Program-made: the position numbers and the translations under genes
Notes under the pieces: model-generated
The model's input: the letters and a program-made list of their open reading frames with translations, nothing else
Told to the model about the DNA's origin: nothing
Databases searched by the model: none
Assembly (NCBI GenBank): GCA_002311835.1
Contig: DBZY01000078.1
Location: forward strand, 22,715-38,947
Source: Proteobacteria bacterium UBA1148
GTDB lineage: Bacteria; Pseudomonadota; Gammaproteobacteria; Steroidobacterales; Rariloculaceae
Direction: 5' to 3'
Length of the DNA stretch: 16,233 nt
Shown: in pieces, positions 1 through 8,319 of the stretch
Layout: each line of letters opens with the position of its first letter
Position numbering within the stretch: the first letter of the stretch is position 1

Positions 1-92
1 TCCTCTGCGGAAACGGTTTACTTATTTGTCACCGCGGTGCCCTTTCGTTTTACACCACCACTTCTTTTTTACAAGCGGAAACCTTTCCTTGG
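1..92. other. Non-coding edge downstream of dsbC
   Basis: These 92 bases lie past the dsbC stop. I see no reading frame that looks like a gene and no convincing terminator: the GGAA/TTCC inverted pairing just after dsbC has only a 4 bp stem and no T-run. In E. coli the gene after dsbC is recJ; if recJ follows here, it starts outside the window. Confidence 0.4.
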
Positions 93-824
93 TTACTTAG
101 GCTCGCCGGATAGCGCTTCGAGCGTCTCAAACAGTTCTTGAGGTGGCATGTACCCGCCGATGTGCACACCACTATCCGTGAGCACCGTTGGTGTTCCACG
201 GACGCCCACAAGTTGGGCAAAATCGTAATGGCTAGCCACAGGCGTCGCATCACACGTATCCTCTGGGAGCCCGCCACCCAATGTGGCTTCGGTGTACGCG
301 GTGTTTCGATCCGAAGCACACCAGACCTTATCAGCCTTATCCCAAGAATCCGTGTCAGGCCCTGTTCTCGGGTACGATAAATACCGTACTGCAATGCCTA
401 GGGCATTAATCTGATCCATCTCACGATGAAGCTGGCGACAATACCCGCAATCAATGTCCGTAAATACAGTCACCGTATGTTTCAGGCTCTCCTGAGATGG
501 GCTGAACACGATCATGGTTTCCGGATCGATCCTCTCAAGAACAGCTGTCCGAGCTACAGCTCGTCTTTGTTCCGTTAAATTTTGATTTGAACTCAAATCA
601 AAAAGATCTCCTTGAATAAAGTAACGGCCATCATCGGAAACATAGGCTACGTTGGAACCCACGGCAATTTCAAACATACCGGGGATTGGAGAATCATAAA
701 TTTCCTGTGCTTCGATACCGGGTAACGTTGCGGCCAGCTCTTCCTTACTCAATACACCACTCTCGTCGGCCATAGAAACCATCGCCATTGAGGAAAAGAG
801 ACATAATGTCCATTTAGCTTGCAC
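93..824 (-). CDS. dsbC: Thiol:disulfide interchange protein DsbC (periplasmic disulfide isomerase)
   Basis: DsbC shuffles wrong disulfides in periplasmic proteins and is kept reduced by DsbD. The protein has an N-terminal dimerisation-type region and then a thioredoxin fold with the active site CGYC at about residues 126-129. A cis-proline loop GTPT lies at about 210-213. A second cysteine pair is spaced 22 residues apart (about 169 and 191), as for the structural disulfide of E. coli DsbC. I chose the GTG at 824 because GAGGGGG lies six bases upstream and because the protein then starts with a short basic and hydrophobic signal peptide ending around SMA. The frame remains open to a further start at 875, which would put 17 unlikely residues before the signal. 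It lies downstream of xerD on the same strand, as in E. coli. Family assignment is firm; the start is fairly sure. Confidence 0.92.
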   Translation of the reverse strand: MQAKWTLCLFSSMAMVSMADESGVLSKEELAATLPGIEAQEIYDSPIPGMFEIAVGSNVAYVSDDGRYFIQGDLFDLSSNQNLTEQRRAVARTAVLERIDPETMIVFSPSQESLKHTVTVFTDIDCGYCRQLHREMDQINALGIAVRYLSYPRTGPDTDSWDKADKVWCASDRNTAYTEATLGGGLPEDTCDATPVASHYDFAQLVGVRGTPTVLTDSGVHIGGYMPPQELFETLEALSGEPK

Positions 825-830
825 TGTGAT

Positions 831-837
831 CCCCCTC
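831..837 (-). promoter_or_regulatory. Ribosome-binding site of dsbC
   Basis: On the minus strand this reads GAGGGGG and sits six bases before the GTG at 824. It decides the start: the longer frame from 875 has no comparable site and would displace the signal peptide from the N-terminus. Confidence 0.65.
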
Positions 838-935
838 GAGAGACTGACTAATCGGCTAACCGAGCCCTCCGCCAAGAGGTGAGCTCAGAACGCCGTGGGG
901 TAATCCTAGCAGATCTGGCATGGTGCCTGGAATGC

Positions 936-1880
936 TTATCCCCGGGGATGGTGTTTGGAGTGCAACTCTTTCATACGCTCCTGGGCAACATGAGTATAAA
1001 TCTGGGTCGTTGAGACGTCACTGTGCCCTAATAGCAACTGCACAACCCGCAGATCGGCCCCATTGTTGAGCAAGTGTGTGGCGAAAGCATGCCGTACCGT
1101 GTGTGGGGAGAGTTTCTTACTAATACCAGCTTTCTTAGCGTAGCGCTTGATGATGTACCAGAATGACTGGCGGGTCATGCGGTCGCTCCGGCGCGTTGGA
1201 AAAAGGTACTCGGTCTGGCGTTTCAACAAAATCTTCATACGAGGTCCTTCAATAAACTCTTTGAGCCAGTTCTGGGCTTCATCGCCCAATGGAATGAGCC
1301 TTTCCCGATCACCTTTACCAATGATTCGGAGCACACCCTGATTCAGATTCACCTGAGATAGCTTGAGGTTAATGAGTTCGGAGACCCGTACGCCGGTTGC
1401 ATAAAGCAACTCCAGCATAGCCCTGTCTCGATGACCTAAGGGGTTAGAAATAATCGGGGTGACAAGCAGCGCTTCAACCTCTTTCTCTGTCAAAGACTGA
1501 GGCAGCGTACGGCCTGTTTTTGGCATGGCTATCTGAGAGGTAGGATCCTCTGCAATAACCCTCTCACGCAGAAGATGGCGGAAGAAACGTCGAAAACTGG
1601 ACAACTGACGGCCCGCGGACTGGGGTTTCACACCACCATCAACCCGCCAGGATATGTACTCAAGAATATCTGCCGGAGTGGCATGAACTAAATCAACTTT
1701 GCGACTTGTCAAACGCTGATTAAGAGCAAGCAAATCTGCACGGTATGCTCCGAGAGTGTTTTCGGAGAGACCGCGTTCCGCCCAAATGGTGTCCAGGAAG
1801 CGGTCTATAACGACTTTTGGATCCTGCGAAAGACCCGTCCCGGTATTAGTAAACGTTTCGTGCAAGAAGTTGTTGGCCAT
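936..1880 (-). CDS. xerD: Site-specific tyrosine recombinase XerD
   Basis: With XerC, XerD resolves chromosome dimers at dif during division, under FtsK control. The 314-residue protein has an N-terminal SAM-like core-binding domain (about 22-107) and a C-terminal catalytic domain (about 128-305). All catalytic residues are visible: R165 in ATGVRVSEL, K189 in IGKGDRERL, H260 and R263 in SPHTVRHAFATH, H286 in LLGHSDVSTTQIY and the nucleophile Y295. The tail HSKHHPRG matches the typical XerD end rather than XerC. It is about 16 residues longer than E. coli XerD, all at the N-terminus. The ATG start has AAGAGAG about 12 bases upstream, slightly far. It is followed by dsbC on the same strand, the conserved enterobacterial order. 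A housekeeping recombinase, not a phage or integron integrase. Confidence 0.97.
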   Translation of the reverse strand: MANNFLHETFTNTGTGLSQDPKVVIDRFLDTIWAERGLSENTLGAYRADLLALNQRLTSRKVDLVHATPADILEYISWRVDGGVKPQSAGRQLSSFRRFFRHLLRERVIAEDPTSQIAMPKTGRTLPQSLTEKEVEALLVTPIISNPLGHRDRAMLELLYATGVRVSELINLKLSQVNLNQGVLRIIGKGDRERLIPLGDEAQNWLKEFIEGPRMKILLKRQTEYLFPTRRSDRMTRQSFWYIIKRYAKKAGISKKLSPHTVRHAFATHLLNNGADLRVVQLLLGHSDVSTTQIYTHVAQERMKELHSKHHPRG

Positions 1881-2190
1881 TTTAATGCCGTGCTCTCTTG
1901 TTAACAGCCAGCAGTACCCTGTTGACAGTATCTTCGCCGGATATTCGGTTGTAGTCTCTTATGAGCGGATGCTTAGACACAGGTTAAATCTATATACTTC
2001 AGTGTATTGGACTGTGAAAGATAGCTCCCCACACTATCACTACATAAGCTAAGTATCTCAATAGCCTCGGACTTACTGTGACCGACTTCACAAATAATTG
2101 AAACCATTAACATATGCAGATATTGGCCACAGAAAACATCTCTAAGAAAACTTGATCGGGCGCACCGAAAACCCCTGCTTTGACATAACC
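1881..2190. promoter_or_regulatory. Divergent intergenic region between xerD and the acyltransferase gene
   Basis: About 310 bases contain no plausible gene. On the minus strand TTCACA (2013-2018) and TATATA (1991-1996) are 16 bases apart and could be the xerD promoter. On the plus strand TATACT (1993-1998) overlaps the same bases and could be a -10 for the rightward operon, but its -35 is poor. If both were real, the two transcripts would compete for one site. These are weak consensus matches only. No riboswitch, tRNA or repeat was recognised. Confidence 0.3.
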
Positions 2191-2934
2191 ATGAGTGTTG
2201 CCACGATCCAAGTTCAATTAGTACGCCTTATATACGGGATTTATGCCTGGATTGCCCTGACCAGCGTCGCAATTCCGATGATGATCCTGCTGATTTTTAC
2301 TCCAACACGGGTTGCCCGGCGCCAGGTGGCCCGCTGGTGCGCTCGGCTATTTTTCCTGCTCATAGGTAGCCCGGTACAACTCAAGGGCTCTCAGAAACCA
2401 CTAGCCTCACCTTGCATTGTGATTGCCAATCACGCCAGCTACCTGGACGGAATGATCCTAACTGCTGCTTTGCCACCGAACTTTACGTTTCTGATTAAAC
2501 ATGAGATGGCCACACTCCCCCTGACAGGCTTTCTGTTAAGACGTATCGGCTCAGAGTTCGTAGACCGGAACAAAGACTCCCATAGAAAACAAGTTGTACG
2601 CCGTCTGTTTAGGGCCGCAGAAGAAGGAGATGCATTAGCATTCTTCCCCGAAGGAACATTTGACAGAACTCCTGGTTTACGACGATTTCAGCTGGGAGCA
2701 TTCAGCTCTGCCCGCCGGGCCAAACTGCCAATCGTGCCTATTGTAATTACAGGGTCCCGGGGCAAATTGCCAGCAGCCTCCTGGATCTGCTCACCGGGAC
2801 CGCTGTCGATCCAAGTCTGCACACCTCTATACGCTAATACATACACTTCGGCTCAGGAGTTGGTCCGTGCCTCTCGGAAGGAGATGCTTAAATGGCTTGG
2901 TGAGCCTGATCTGGCGTCCGACGAAGAGATCTAA
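2191..2934 (+). CDS. PlsC-like lysophospholipid acyltransferase (1-acyl-glycerol-3-phosphate acyltransferase family)
   Basis: Proteins of this family transfer an acyl group from acyl-ACP or acyl-CoA to a lysophospholipid, most often making phosphatidate at the inner membrane. From the ATG the product is 247 residues, close to E. coli PlsC. It starts with a membrane segment (about 15-37). Motif I is H-x4-D (HASYLD, about 81-86), motif II is around FVDRN (123-127), motif III is FPEGTF (152-157), and motif IV is the IVPIVITGS stretch (about 181-189). All catalytic elements are intact. The frame can also begin at a TTG at 2152, preceded by a weak TAAG; neither start has a strong ribosome-binding site, and I prefer the ATG. 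Its stop overlaps the next start (TAATG), so translation is probably coupled to aacS. It could instead be an acyltransferase for ornithine lipid or another lipid; the exact acceptor cannot be read from sequence. Confidence 0.85.
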   Translation: MSVATIQVQLVRLIYGIYAWIALTSVAIPMMILLIFTPTRVARRQVARWCARLFFLLIGSPVQLKGSQKPLASPCIVIANHASYLDGMILTAALPPNFTFLIKHEMATLPLTGFLLRRIGSEFVDRNKDSHRKQVVRRLFRAAEEGDALAFFPEGTFDRTPGLRRFQLGAFSSARRAKLPIVPIVITGSRGKLPAASWICSPGPLSIQVCTPLYANTYTSAQELVRASRKEMLKWLGEPDLASDEEI

Positions 2935-4874
2935 TGGCAAAGCCTATCTGGAAACCGCCGATTGAGCGCATCGCAAACAGCAACCTTCAACGCTTTTTAA
3001 GCGTGCACGCGGACAAACTGACATCACAAAACTATAAGGCTCTCTACGAGTGGAGTATCAACGAGCCCGCAGAGTTTTGGGAGGCTTGCTGGAAGTTCTG
3101 TGAAATCAGATCAACGAAACCCTATGAACGCGTTCTAACAGAGCCTAATAAGATGCCGGGCGCACGGTGGTTTGAGGGCGCCTATCTTAGTTTCGTCGAT
3201 AATATGATGCGCGCTGAGCACGAAGGCACCGCAATCGTCTTTTACAGTGAGACGGGGGATCGCATTGAACTCAGCTGGAGGGAATTACGTCAACAGGTAG
3301 CGAGCGTCTCTCAAGCGCTAGAGTGTTTTGGCGTTGGCCCAGGTGATCGTGTTGTAGGACTCCTTCCTAACCGCCCCGAGGCAATAATTGCGATGCTAGC
3401 AACCGCAAGCTTAGGTGCTGTCTGGTCTTCCTGTTCTCCAGATTTCGGACCGAGTGGCGTACTGGATCGCTTCGGGCAAATCGGGCCCAAGGTCATGTTT
3501 GTGACCGATGTTTACTTCTATAACGGCAAAGCAATCGATTGTCTTCCCTGCGCAGTTCAAGTGACTAGACAACTCGACACACTAGAAACGCTCATCGTTG
3601 TCCCCTATCGAAATGAAACACCAAATTTGACATGCCTGCCAGGCGCGAAGCTTTACGCCGACCTTCTCCTAGACACTACAAAGCCGCGTTATGAATCTTT
3701 TCCCTTTGCCCATCCCCTCTACATTATGTATTCCTCTGGCACAACGGACGCCCCAAAATGCATTGTTCACGGTGTCGGCGGAACACTAATTCAACATAAG
3801 AAAGAACATCTGCTTCATTGCGACATTAAAGCAGGCGATTCCGTGTTCTACTTTACAACCACTGGTTGGATGATGTGGAACTGGCTAGTGTCAGCGCTTG
3901 CAAGCGGTGCAAAACTTATACTGTTTGATGGCTCACCCTTCCACCCTGATCCCGGGATATTGTGGAGAATCGCCGAACGCGAACACCTCACACTCTTTGG
4001 AACCAGCGCCAAATATCTCAGTGCTCTGGAAAAAACTGGATATAAGCCGAGAGAGAATGTATCGCTAGAAAATCTTAGCAGTGTGCTCTCTACTGGCTCG
4101 CCCTTGGCACCATCCAGCTACGATTTCGTTTATGAAAACGTAAAGCAAGATCTGCAACTTTCTTCAGTTGCAGGAGGCACAGATCTCATCTCATGTTTTG
4201 CAGTTGGGAACCCTATACTCCCCGTATACCGTGGGGAACTGCAGTGTCGTGGTCTCGGAATGCAGATGGAAATCTTTAACGATCAAGGGGAATCTATTCG
4301 CGAACAAAAGGGTGAGATGGTGTGCACAGCTCCATTTCCCTCCATGCCGATCGGATTCTGGAATGATCCTGACAACGTAAAATACCATGCAGCTTATTTC
4401 GAGCGCTTCCCAAATGTCTGGTGCCATGGTGATTATGCGGAACTTACGGAACACGATGGTGTGGTCATCCACGGCCGCTCCGATACGGTACTTAACCCAG
4501 GGGGAGTACGCATAGGAACTGCTGAGGTCTATCGTATCGTCGAGCAATTTCAAGAGGTCTCTGAAAGCATTGCTATCGGCCAGGAGTGGGATGGAGATGT
4601 CCGAGTCGTTCTTTTTATCCGGTTACAAACCGGTTTCCAATTAGACGAAAAATTAATGCAACGGATCCGTGACGCCATGCGGCAACAGGCCAGCCCACGT
4701 CACGTACCAGCGAAGATTCTTGAGGTACCCGACATCCCGAGAACCCGTAGTGGGAAAATTGTGGAAATAGCGGTCCAGCACGTGGTGCACGATCGCAAAG
4801 TACCCAATACCGATGCACTGGCAAATCCGGATGCTTTGGAGTTTTTCAAAAACCGGGTTGAGCTGAGCGAATGA
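2934..4874 (+). CDS. aacS: Acetoacetyl-CoA synthetase (acetoacetate-CoA ligase)
   Basis: The enzyme activates acetoacetate with ATP and CoA to acetoacetyl-CoA, feeding ketone bodies or polyhydroxyalkanoate-derived acetoacetate into central or lipid metabolism. The 646-residue length and the N-terminal pattern (WKPP near residue 6, AEFW near 46, MPGARWFEG near 74) are typical of this family rather than acetyl-CoA synthetase. Adenylate-forming motifs are intact: YSSGTTDAPK (266-275), GGTDLI (414-419), HGD (498-500), GRSDTVLNPGG (514-524), and the C-terminal RTRSGK (603-608) with catalytic K608. The start ATG overlaps the preceding stop by one base, with AAGAGA inside the upstream gene as ribosome-binding site; the end overlaps the zapE start by four bases (ATGA). 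Family assignment is strong; acetoacetate specificity follows from overall similarity. Confidence 0.92.
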   Translation: MAKPIWKPPIERIANSNLQRFLSVHADKLTSQNYKALYEWSINEPAEFWEACWKFCEIRSTKPYERVLTEPNKMPGARWFEGAYLSFVDNMMRAEHEGTAIVFYSETGDRIELSWRELRQQVASVSQALECFGVGPGDRVVGLLPNRPEAIIAMLATASLGAVWSSCSPDFGPSGVLDRFGQIGPKVMFVTDVYFYNGKAIDCLPCAVQVTRQLDTLETLIVVPYRNETPNLTCLPGAKLYADLLLDTTKPRYESFPFAHPLYIMYSSGTTDAPKCIVHGVGGTLIQHKKEHLLHCDIKAGDSVFYFTTTGWMMWNWLVSALASGAKLILFDGSPFHPDPGILWRIAEREHLTLFGTSAKYLSALEKTGYKPRENVSLENLSSVLSTGSPLAPSSYDFVYENVKQDLQLSSVAGGTDLISCFAVGNPILPVYRGELQCRGLGMQMEIFNDQGESIREQKGEMVCTAPFPSMPIGFWNDPDNVKYHAAYFERFPNVWCHGDYAELTEHDGVVIHGRSDTVLNPGGVRIGTAEVYRIVEQFQEVSESIAIGQEWDGDVRVVLFIRLQTGFQLDEKLMQRIRDAMRQQASPRHVPAKILEVPDIPRTRSGKIVEIAVQHVVHDRKVPNTDALANPDALEFFKNRVELSE

Positions 4875-5971
4875 GCTCTTTCTTCACACAGTACCAGCAC
4901 CGTGTGGATACCGGAGAAATTTTACCGGACCCGCATCAAATAACAGCGGTTCAGGCGCTTCAGGATGTTTATAGCTCGCTGATCCTAGCTGGTCCTCGAC
5001 CGCGCCGCAGTTGGCGCCGACATTTGGCTAAGCTATTGGGTTCTACTACCGCTCCGACTCGCGGGGTGTATTTGTGGGGCGGTGTTGGCCGTGGCAAAAC
5101 GTTCCTAATGGATCTTTTCTACGACTGTCTACCCTTTGAGGATAAGCTCCGAGAGCACTTCCATCGCTTTATGGGTGGTGTACACGAAACACTTAAGGAA
5201 TTTCGCACATACCAAAACCCACTCCAACTGACAGCAGATAGGTTAGCAGAGCAGACTCGTATTATTTGCTTTGACGAGTTTTCCGTTACCGATATAGCGG
5301 ACGCTATGATTCTCGGCACCCTTTTTGAGGCACTGTTCGAACGAGGGGTGACCCTTGTAGCAACCTCCAATAAGAAGCCAGATGACTTGTATAAAGGGAG
5401 GCTCCAAAGGCAACGCTTTCTGCACGCAATCTCTCTGATAAAGCAACATACTTGTTCAGTAGAGATGAATGGGTTGCTGGACTACCGGTTACGTGTTCTG
5501 GAACGGGCCGATGTGTACCAGGAACCCATAGGAGCGTCGGCGGATCAAAAACTGGCCGAATATTTCGAGGCCATAGCCCCAGACGAGGGTGCAAGAAATC
5601 CACATATTGAGATCCTCGGCCGGACGATTGAGGCACAACGTGCGGCAGATGGGGTAGTTTGGTTCGATTTCCCACAGATTTGTGACGGCCCCCGCAGTCA
5701 GAACGACTACATTGAACTATCCCGCTGTTATCAAACCGTACTCATATCAAATGTGCCCCAACTCACAAAGAATCTAGAGAATCAGGCGCGGAGATTTGTC
5801 GCTCTCGTGGATGAATTTTACGACCGGCGCGTAAAATTGATTTTATCTGCAGCAACACCCTTACAATCTCTTTACATCGGAGAGCGTCTAGGTCTCGAAT
5901 TCCAGCGTACTCAAAGCCGACTAGAGGAAATGCAAAGCCGTAGCTACCTGGCTTCACCCCATATTCCATAA
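4871..5971 (+). CDS. zapE: Cell division ATPase ZapE (AFG1-like)
   Basis: ZapE is a cytoplasmic P-loop ATPase that acts on the FtsZ ring during constriction; AFG1/LACE1 are its mitochondrial relatives. The 366-residue product has the family N-terminus with PDPHQ near residue 20, Walker A GGVGRGKT (70-77), the conserved HFHRFM patch (96-101), Walker B IICFDEF (131-137), and a sensor-like VATSN (163-167). The KPDDLYKGRLQRQRF stretch (169-183) is also characteristic. The length is near that of E. coli ZapE (375). The ATG lies inside the last codons of aacS with a 4-base overlap, suggesting translational coupling. Nothing is missing. The metabolic upstream partners give no direct clue to its division role. 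Confidence 0.94.
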   Translation: MSSFFTQYQHRVDTGEILPDPHQITAVQALQDVYSSLILAGPRPRRSWRRHLAKLLGSTTAPTRGVYLWGGVGRGKTFLMDLFYDCLPFEDKLREHFHRFMGGVHETLKEFRTYQNPLQLTADRLAEQTRIICFDEFSVTDIADAMILGTLFEALFERGVTLVATSNKKPDDLYKGRLQRQRFLHAISLIKQHTCSVEMNGLLDYRLRVLERADVYQEPIGASADQKLAEYFEAIAPDEGARNPHIEILGRTIEAQRAADGVVWFDFPQICDGPRSQNDYIELSRCYQTVLISNVPQLTKNLENQARRFVALVDEFYDRRVKLILSAATPLQSLYIGERLGLEFQRTQSRLEEMQSRSYLASPHIP

Positions 5972-6115
5972 AAACCCAAACAAGGGTCTACGTCGCCTAA
6001 CATGGGCATTGACTAAAGTGCGGACAGGGCTCGTGAGTTTCTCCTACCCGTCACGATGCAGTAGATTGAGCGACTAGTTGATATAGAGGGCCGATGTCCG
6101 AACAATACCTCCACC

Positions 6116-6880
6116 ATGACTGATAGCAATACTCAAAAAACGGGAACTCTTGTCCTGGTGCGACACGGTCAGAGCGAATGGAATCTCAAAAACCTGTTCA
6201 CTGGCTGGACAGATGTGGACCTAACCGGGCAAGGAATTGAGGAAGCCCGCGCGGCCGGGCAACTCTTAAAAAGCGAAGAACTCACATTTGATCTTGCTTT
6301 CACGTCCGTGCTTACCCGTGCGGTTCGGACGCTGTGGCTGATTCTTGATGAGATGGACCTCATGTGGATTCCTGTAGAACGAGACTGGCGTTTGAACGAA
6401 CGCCACTATGGTGAGCTCCAGGGGCTGAACAAAGCCGAAACCACCGCGCGGCATGGTGCCGAACAGGTAAAGATTTGGCGCCGTAGTTATGACATATCAC
6501 CGCCTACGCTATCGGATGATGACAGCCGACACCCCAAAAATGATCATCGGTACCACGGGCTCGATGTTGGTCAACTGCCTGGCTCAGAATCTCTAAAAAC
6601 CACGCTGGATCGGGTGCGACCGTGCTGGGAGGAGCTTATTGCGCCTAACCTTAAAAAGGGGCGAAATGTGCTGATTGCCGCTCATGGGAATAGCTTGCGG
6701 GCTCTGGCCAAAATGCTAGAGGACATCTCAGAACAGTCAATCACAGAATTTAATATCCCGACGGGCGTGCCTCGAGTCTACGAACTGGACACCAACCTAC
6801 AACCATTACGAGCAGAGTATCTTGGGGACAGCGCGATCATCGCCGCTGCCGCTAAAGAAATTGCTAACCAGGCGAACTGA
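6116..6880 (+). CDS. gpmA: 2,3-bisphosphoglycerate-dependent phosphoglycerate mutase
   Basis: The enzyme interconverts 3-phosphoglycerate and 2-phosphoglycerate in glycolysis and gluconeogenesis through a phosphohistidine. Key residues are visible: LVRHGQSEWN with R16 and nucleophile H17, the FTGWTDVDLT stretch (28-37), ERHYGELQGLNK with the proton donor E95, and AAHGNSLRAL with the second histidine H190. The 254-residue length fits the dPGM group (E. coli GpmA 250), not the cofactor-independent GpmI type. No good Shine-Dalgarno is visible before the ATG (the preceding bases are pyrimidine-rich), so translation may be weak or the transcript leader very short. It is separated from zapE by 144 bases and from the next gene by three bases, so the latter two probably form one operon. 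Confidence 0.95.
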   Translation: MTDSNTQKTGTLVLVRHGQSEWNLKNLFTGWTDVDLTGQGIEEARAAGQLLKSEELTFDLAFTSVLTRAVRTLWLILDEMDLMWIPVERDWRLNERHYGELQGLNKAETTARHGAEQVKIWRRSYDISPPTLSDDDSRHPKNDHRYHGLDVGQLPGSESLKTTLDRVRPCWEELIAPNLKKGRNVLIAAHGNSLRALAKMLEDISEQSITEFNIPTGVPRVYELDTNLQPLRAEYLGDSAIIAAAAKEIANQAN

Positions 6881-6883
6881 ACA

Positions 6884-7405
6884 ATGCTCTACGATTTAGG
6901 TAAAGATCGTGTTGAGACCACTGGTGATCGTTACTTCGTTGCTCCGAATGCTGCAGTCATCGGGCAGGTAACTTTGGGAAAAGACTCAAGCGTCTGGTTT
7001 AGCTCAGTGCTCCGGGGTGACAACGACACCATTACCATTGGCGACCGATGTAATATCCAGGACAGTTCCGTTTTTCACGTAGACGCTGATGCCCCAATTA
7101 TTCTGGAAGACGAAGTAAGCATTGGCCACTCAGTAACTATTCATGGCTGTTACATTGGGGCCGGATCTCTGATCGGGATGGGTGCAACAATTCTCAACCA
7201 CGCAATTATCGGCAAGTTTTGTATCGTGGGTGCACAAGCACTCGTCACCGAAAGAAAGGAGTTCCCGGACAGATCGATGATTCTTGGATCCCCTGCACGG
7301 CGAATTCGACAGGTTACAGACGAGGAAGTCGAATACATGAAATGGACCGCCGAACATTATGTGCTGCGCAGTCAACGCTACCGCAAGGAGCTCACCTCCC
7401 GATAA
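6884..7405 (+). CDS. Gamma-class carbonic anhydrase family protein (YrdA/PaaY-like)
   Basis: A 173-residue left-handed beta-helix protein of the gamma-carbonic-anhydrase family. Imperfect hexapeptide repeats run from about residue 18 to 125. The three zinc-ligand histidines of the family are present at H65 (SVFHVD), H82 (IGHSV) and H87 (TIHGC). It has the compact bacterial form with no acidic loop like that of the archaeal Cam enzyme, and ends in a C-terminal helix (about 137-170). It is expected to be a cytoplasmic trimer. Many YrdA-type members show little or no carbonic anhydrase activity, so the reaction is unproven. It starts three bases after gpmA and is surely co-transcribed, without an obvious functional link. 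Confidence 0.9.
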   Translation: MLYDLGKDRVETTGDRYFVAPNAAVIGQVTLGKDSSVWFSSVLRGDNDTITIGDRCNIQDSSVFHVDADAPIILEDEVSIGHSVTIHGCYIGAGSLIGMGATILNHAIIGKFCIVGAQALVTERKEFPDRSMILGSPARRIRQVTDEEVEYMKWTAEHYVLRSQRYRKELTSR

Positions 7406-7426
7406 CTAGGGAATGATTATATGCTG

Positions 7427-7448
7427 AAGACACAAAGCTTTGTGTCTT
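7427..7448. terminator. Candidate bidirectional terminator hairpin between convergent genes
   Basis: A perfect 22-base palindrome, AAGACACAAAG then CTTTGTGTCTT, lies between the converging ends of the gamma-carbonic anhydrase gene and tesB. As RNA it can fold into an 8 bp stem with an AAGCTT loop on either strand. There is no long U-run after it, so termination may be inefficient or need a factor; its place at a convergent junction is the main argument. Confidence 0.55.
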
Positions 7449-7452
7449 ACTC

Positions 7453-8319
7453 CTACTCAGACTCCGGCCAGATACGAATCAAGCCCTCCTGAGCAGTCGA
7501 GGCAACAAGCGTTCCATCTGGCTTGAAGAATCGGCCCATTGCCAACCCTCTCGCCCCAGAAGCGTTGGGGCTCTCCATAGAATATAAGAGCCACTCGTCT
7601 ACCCGAAACGCGCGATGAAACCACATGGCATGATCTAAACTTGCCATCTGAACATTACCTACTTCCCAGCTAATCTGATGAGGTAGGGTTGTAGTCCCGA
7701 ACAGCTGGTAATCTGAAATATAAGCTAATAGATTGCGGTGCAAGTCCGGATCATCTGGTAACTCGTCAACCGTGCGAATCCATACGTGTTGCACAGGCTC
7801 TCTCGGTGCACGTGTAGTGAGATCCATAGGCTCTACAGGACGCATTTCAATAGGCCGTACACGTGTAAGAAACCGGCGCATTTGTGGTGGTAAGGTTTTG
7901 AGAACGTGCTCTGGAACATCACTCAAGTCCGCAACGTCGTCCGGACCTGGTACGTCCGGGATTTCCGCCTGATGCTGTAAACCTTCTTCAGGCGCCTGAA
8001 AAGAAGCCGCCATATTAAAGATAGGTCGACCGTGCTGAACCGCAACCACGCGACGATTACTAAAACTCTTACCATCCCTAGCACAATCCACTTCATATAG
8101 GATTGGTGCTTTTACATCCCCTGGACGCAAAAAATAAGCATGCAGTGAGTGAACATCTCGATCCTCAACTGTGTAGTTTGCGGCCGTCAGAGCTTGACCT
8201 AGTACTTGCCCACCGAACACCCGGCGGCTACCAATATCACGACTTTCGCCACGAAAAAAATTATCTTCTACCTGCTCAAGCTCGAGCAGCTTCAGAAGAT
8301 CCGCCAGAATTGTCTGCAT
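7453..8319 (-). CDS. tesB: Acyl-CoA thioesterase II (TesB)
   Basis: TesB hydrolyses medium- and long-chain acyl-CoA, and also 3-hydroxyacyl-CoA, to free acid and CoA in the cytoplasm. The 288-residue product has the double hot-dog architecture, N-terminal half about 10-110 and C-terminal half about 170-285. Aligning with E. coli TesB, the catalytic Asp is D203 (YISDYQLF), the Thr position is Ser here (S227 in MASLDHAMWFH) and the Gln is Q277 (STAQEG). The WLLYSMESPNASGARG stretch (243-258) is strongly diagnostic. Its ATG overlaps the stop of the upstream dehydrogenase gene by one base (TGATG), so the two are translationally coupled. No strong ribosome-binding site is visible, which fits coupling. 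Confidence 0.95.
   Translation of the reverse strand: MQTILADLLKLLELEQVEDNFFRGESRDIGSRRVFGGQVLGQALTAANYTVEDRDVHSLHAYFLRPGDVKAPILYEVDCARDGKSFSNRRVVAVQHGRPIFNMAASFQAPEEGLQHQAEIPDVPGPDDVADLSDVPEHVLKTLPPQMRRFLTRVRPIEMRPVEPMDLTTRAPREPVQHVWIRTVDELPDDPDLHRNLLAYISDYQLFGTTTLPHQISWEVGNVQMASLDHAMWFHRAFRVDEWLLYSMESPNASGARGLAMGRFFKPDGTLVASTAQEGLIRIWPESE

Noticed and set aside
7..89. GCGGAAAC occurring twice near the left edge
   Set aside because: Eight bases, two copies only, no regular spacing; not a repeat array.
938..949. Perfect palindrome ATCCCCGGGGAT at the end of xerD
   Set aside because: It encodes the last codons and stop of XerD, leaves no room for a loop, and has no T-run. Most likely chance within a conserved C-terminus.
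936..1880. XerD as a mobile-element integrase
   Set aside because: The sequence, C-terminal tail and dsbC neighbour match chromosomal XerD; no att sites or element genes are near.
1922..1927. Perfect -35 hexamer TTGACA on the plus strand
   Set aside because: No acceptable -10 lies 16-18 bases downstream, and the next plus-strand gene is about 265 bases away.
5974..5987. ACCC/GGGT hairpin after zapE as terminator
   Set aside because: Only a 4 bp stem and no T-run follows; too weak to call.
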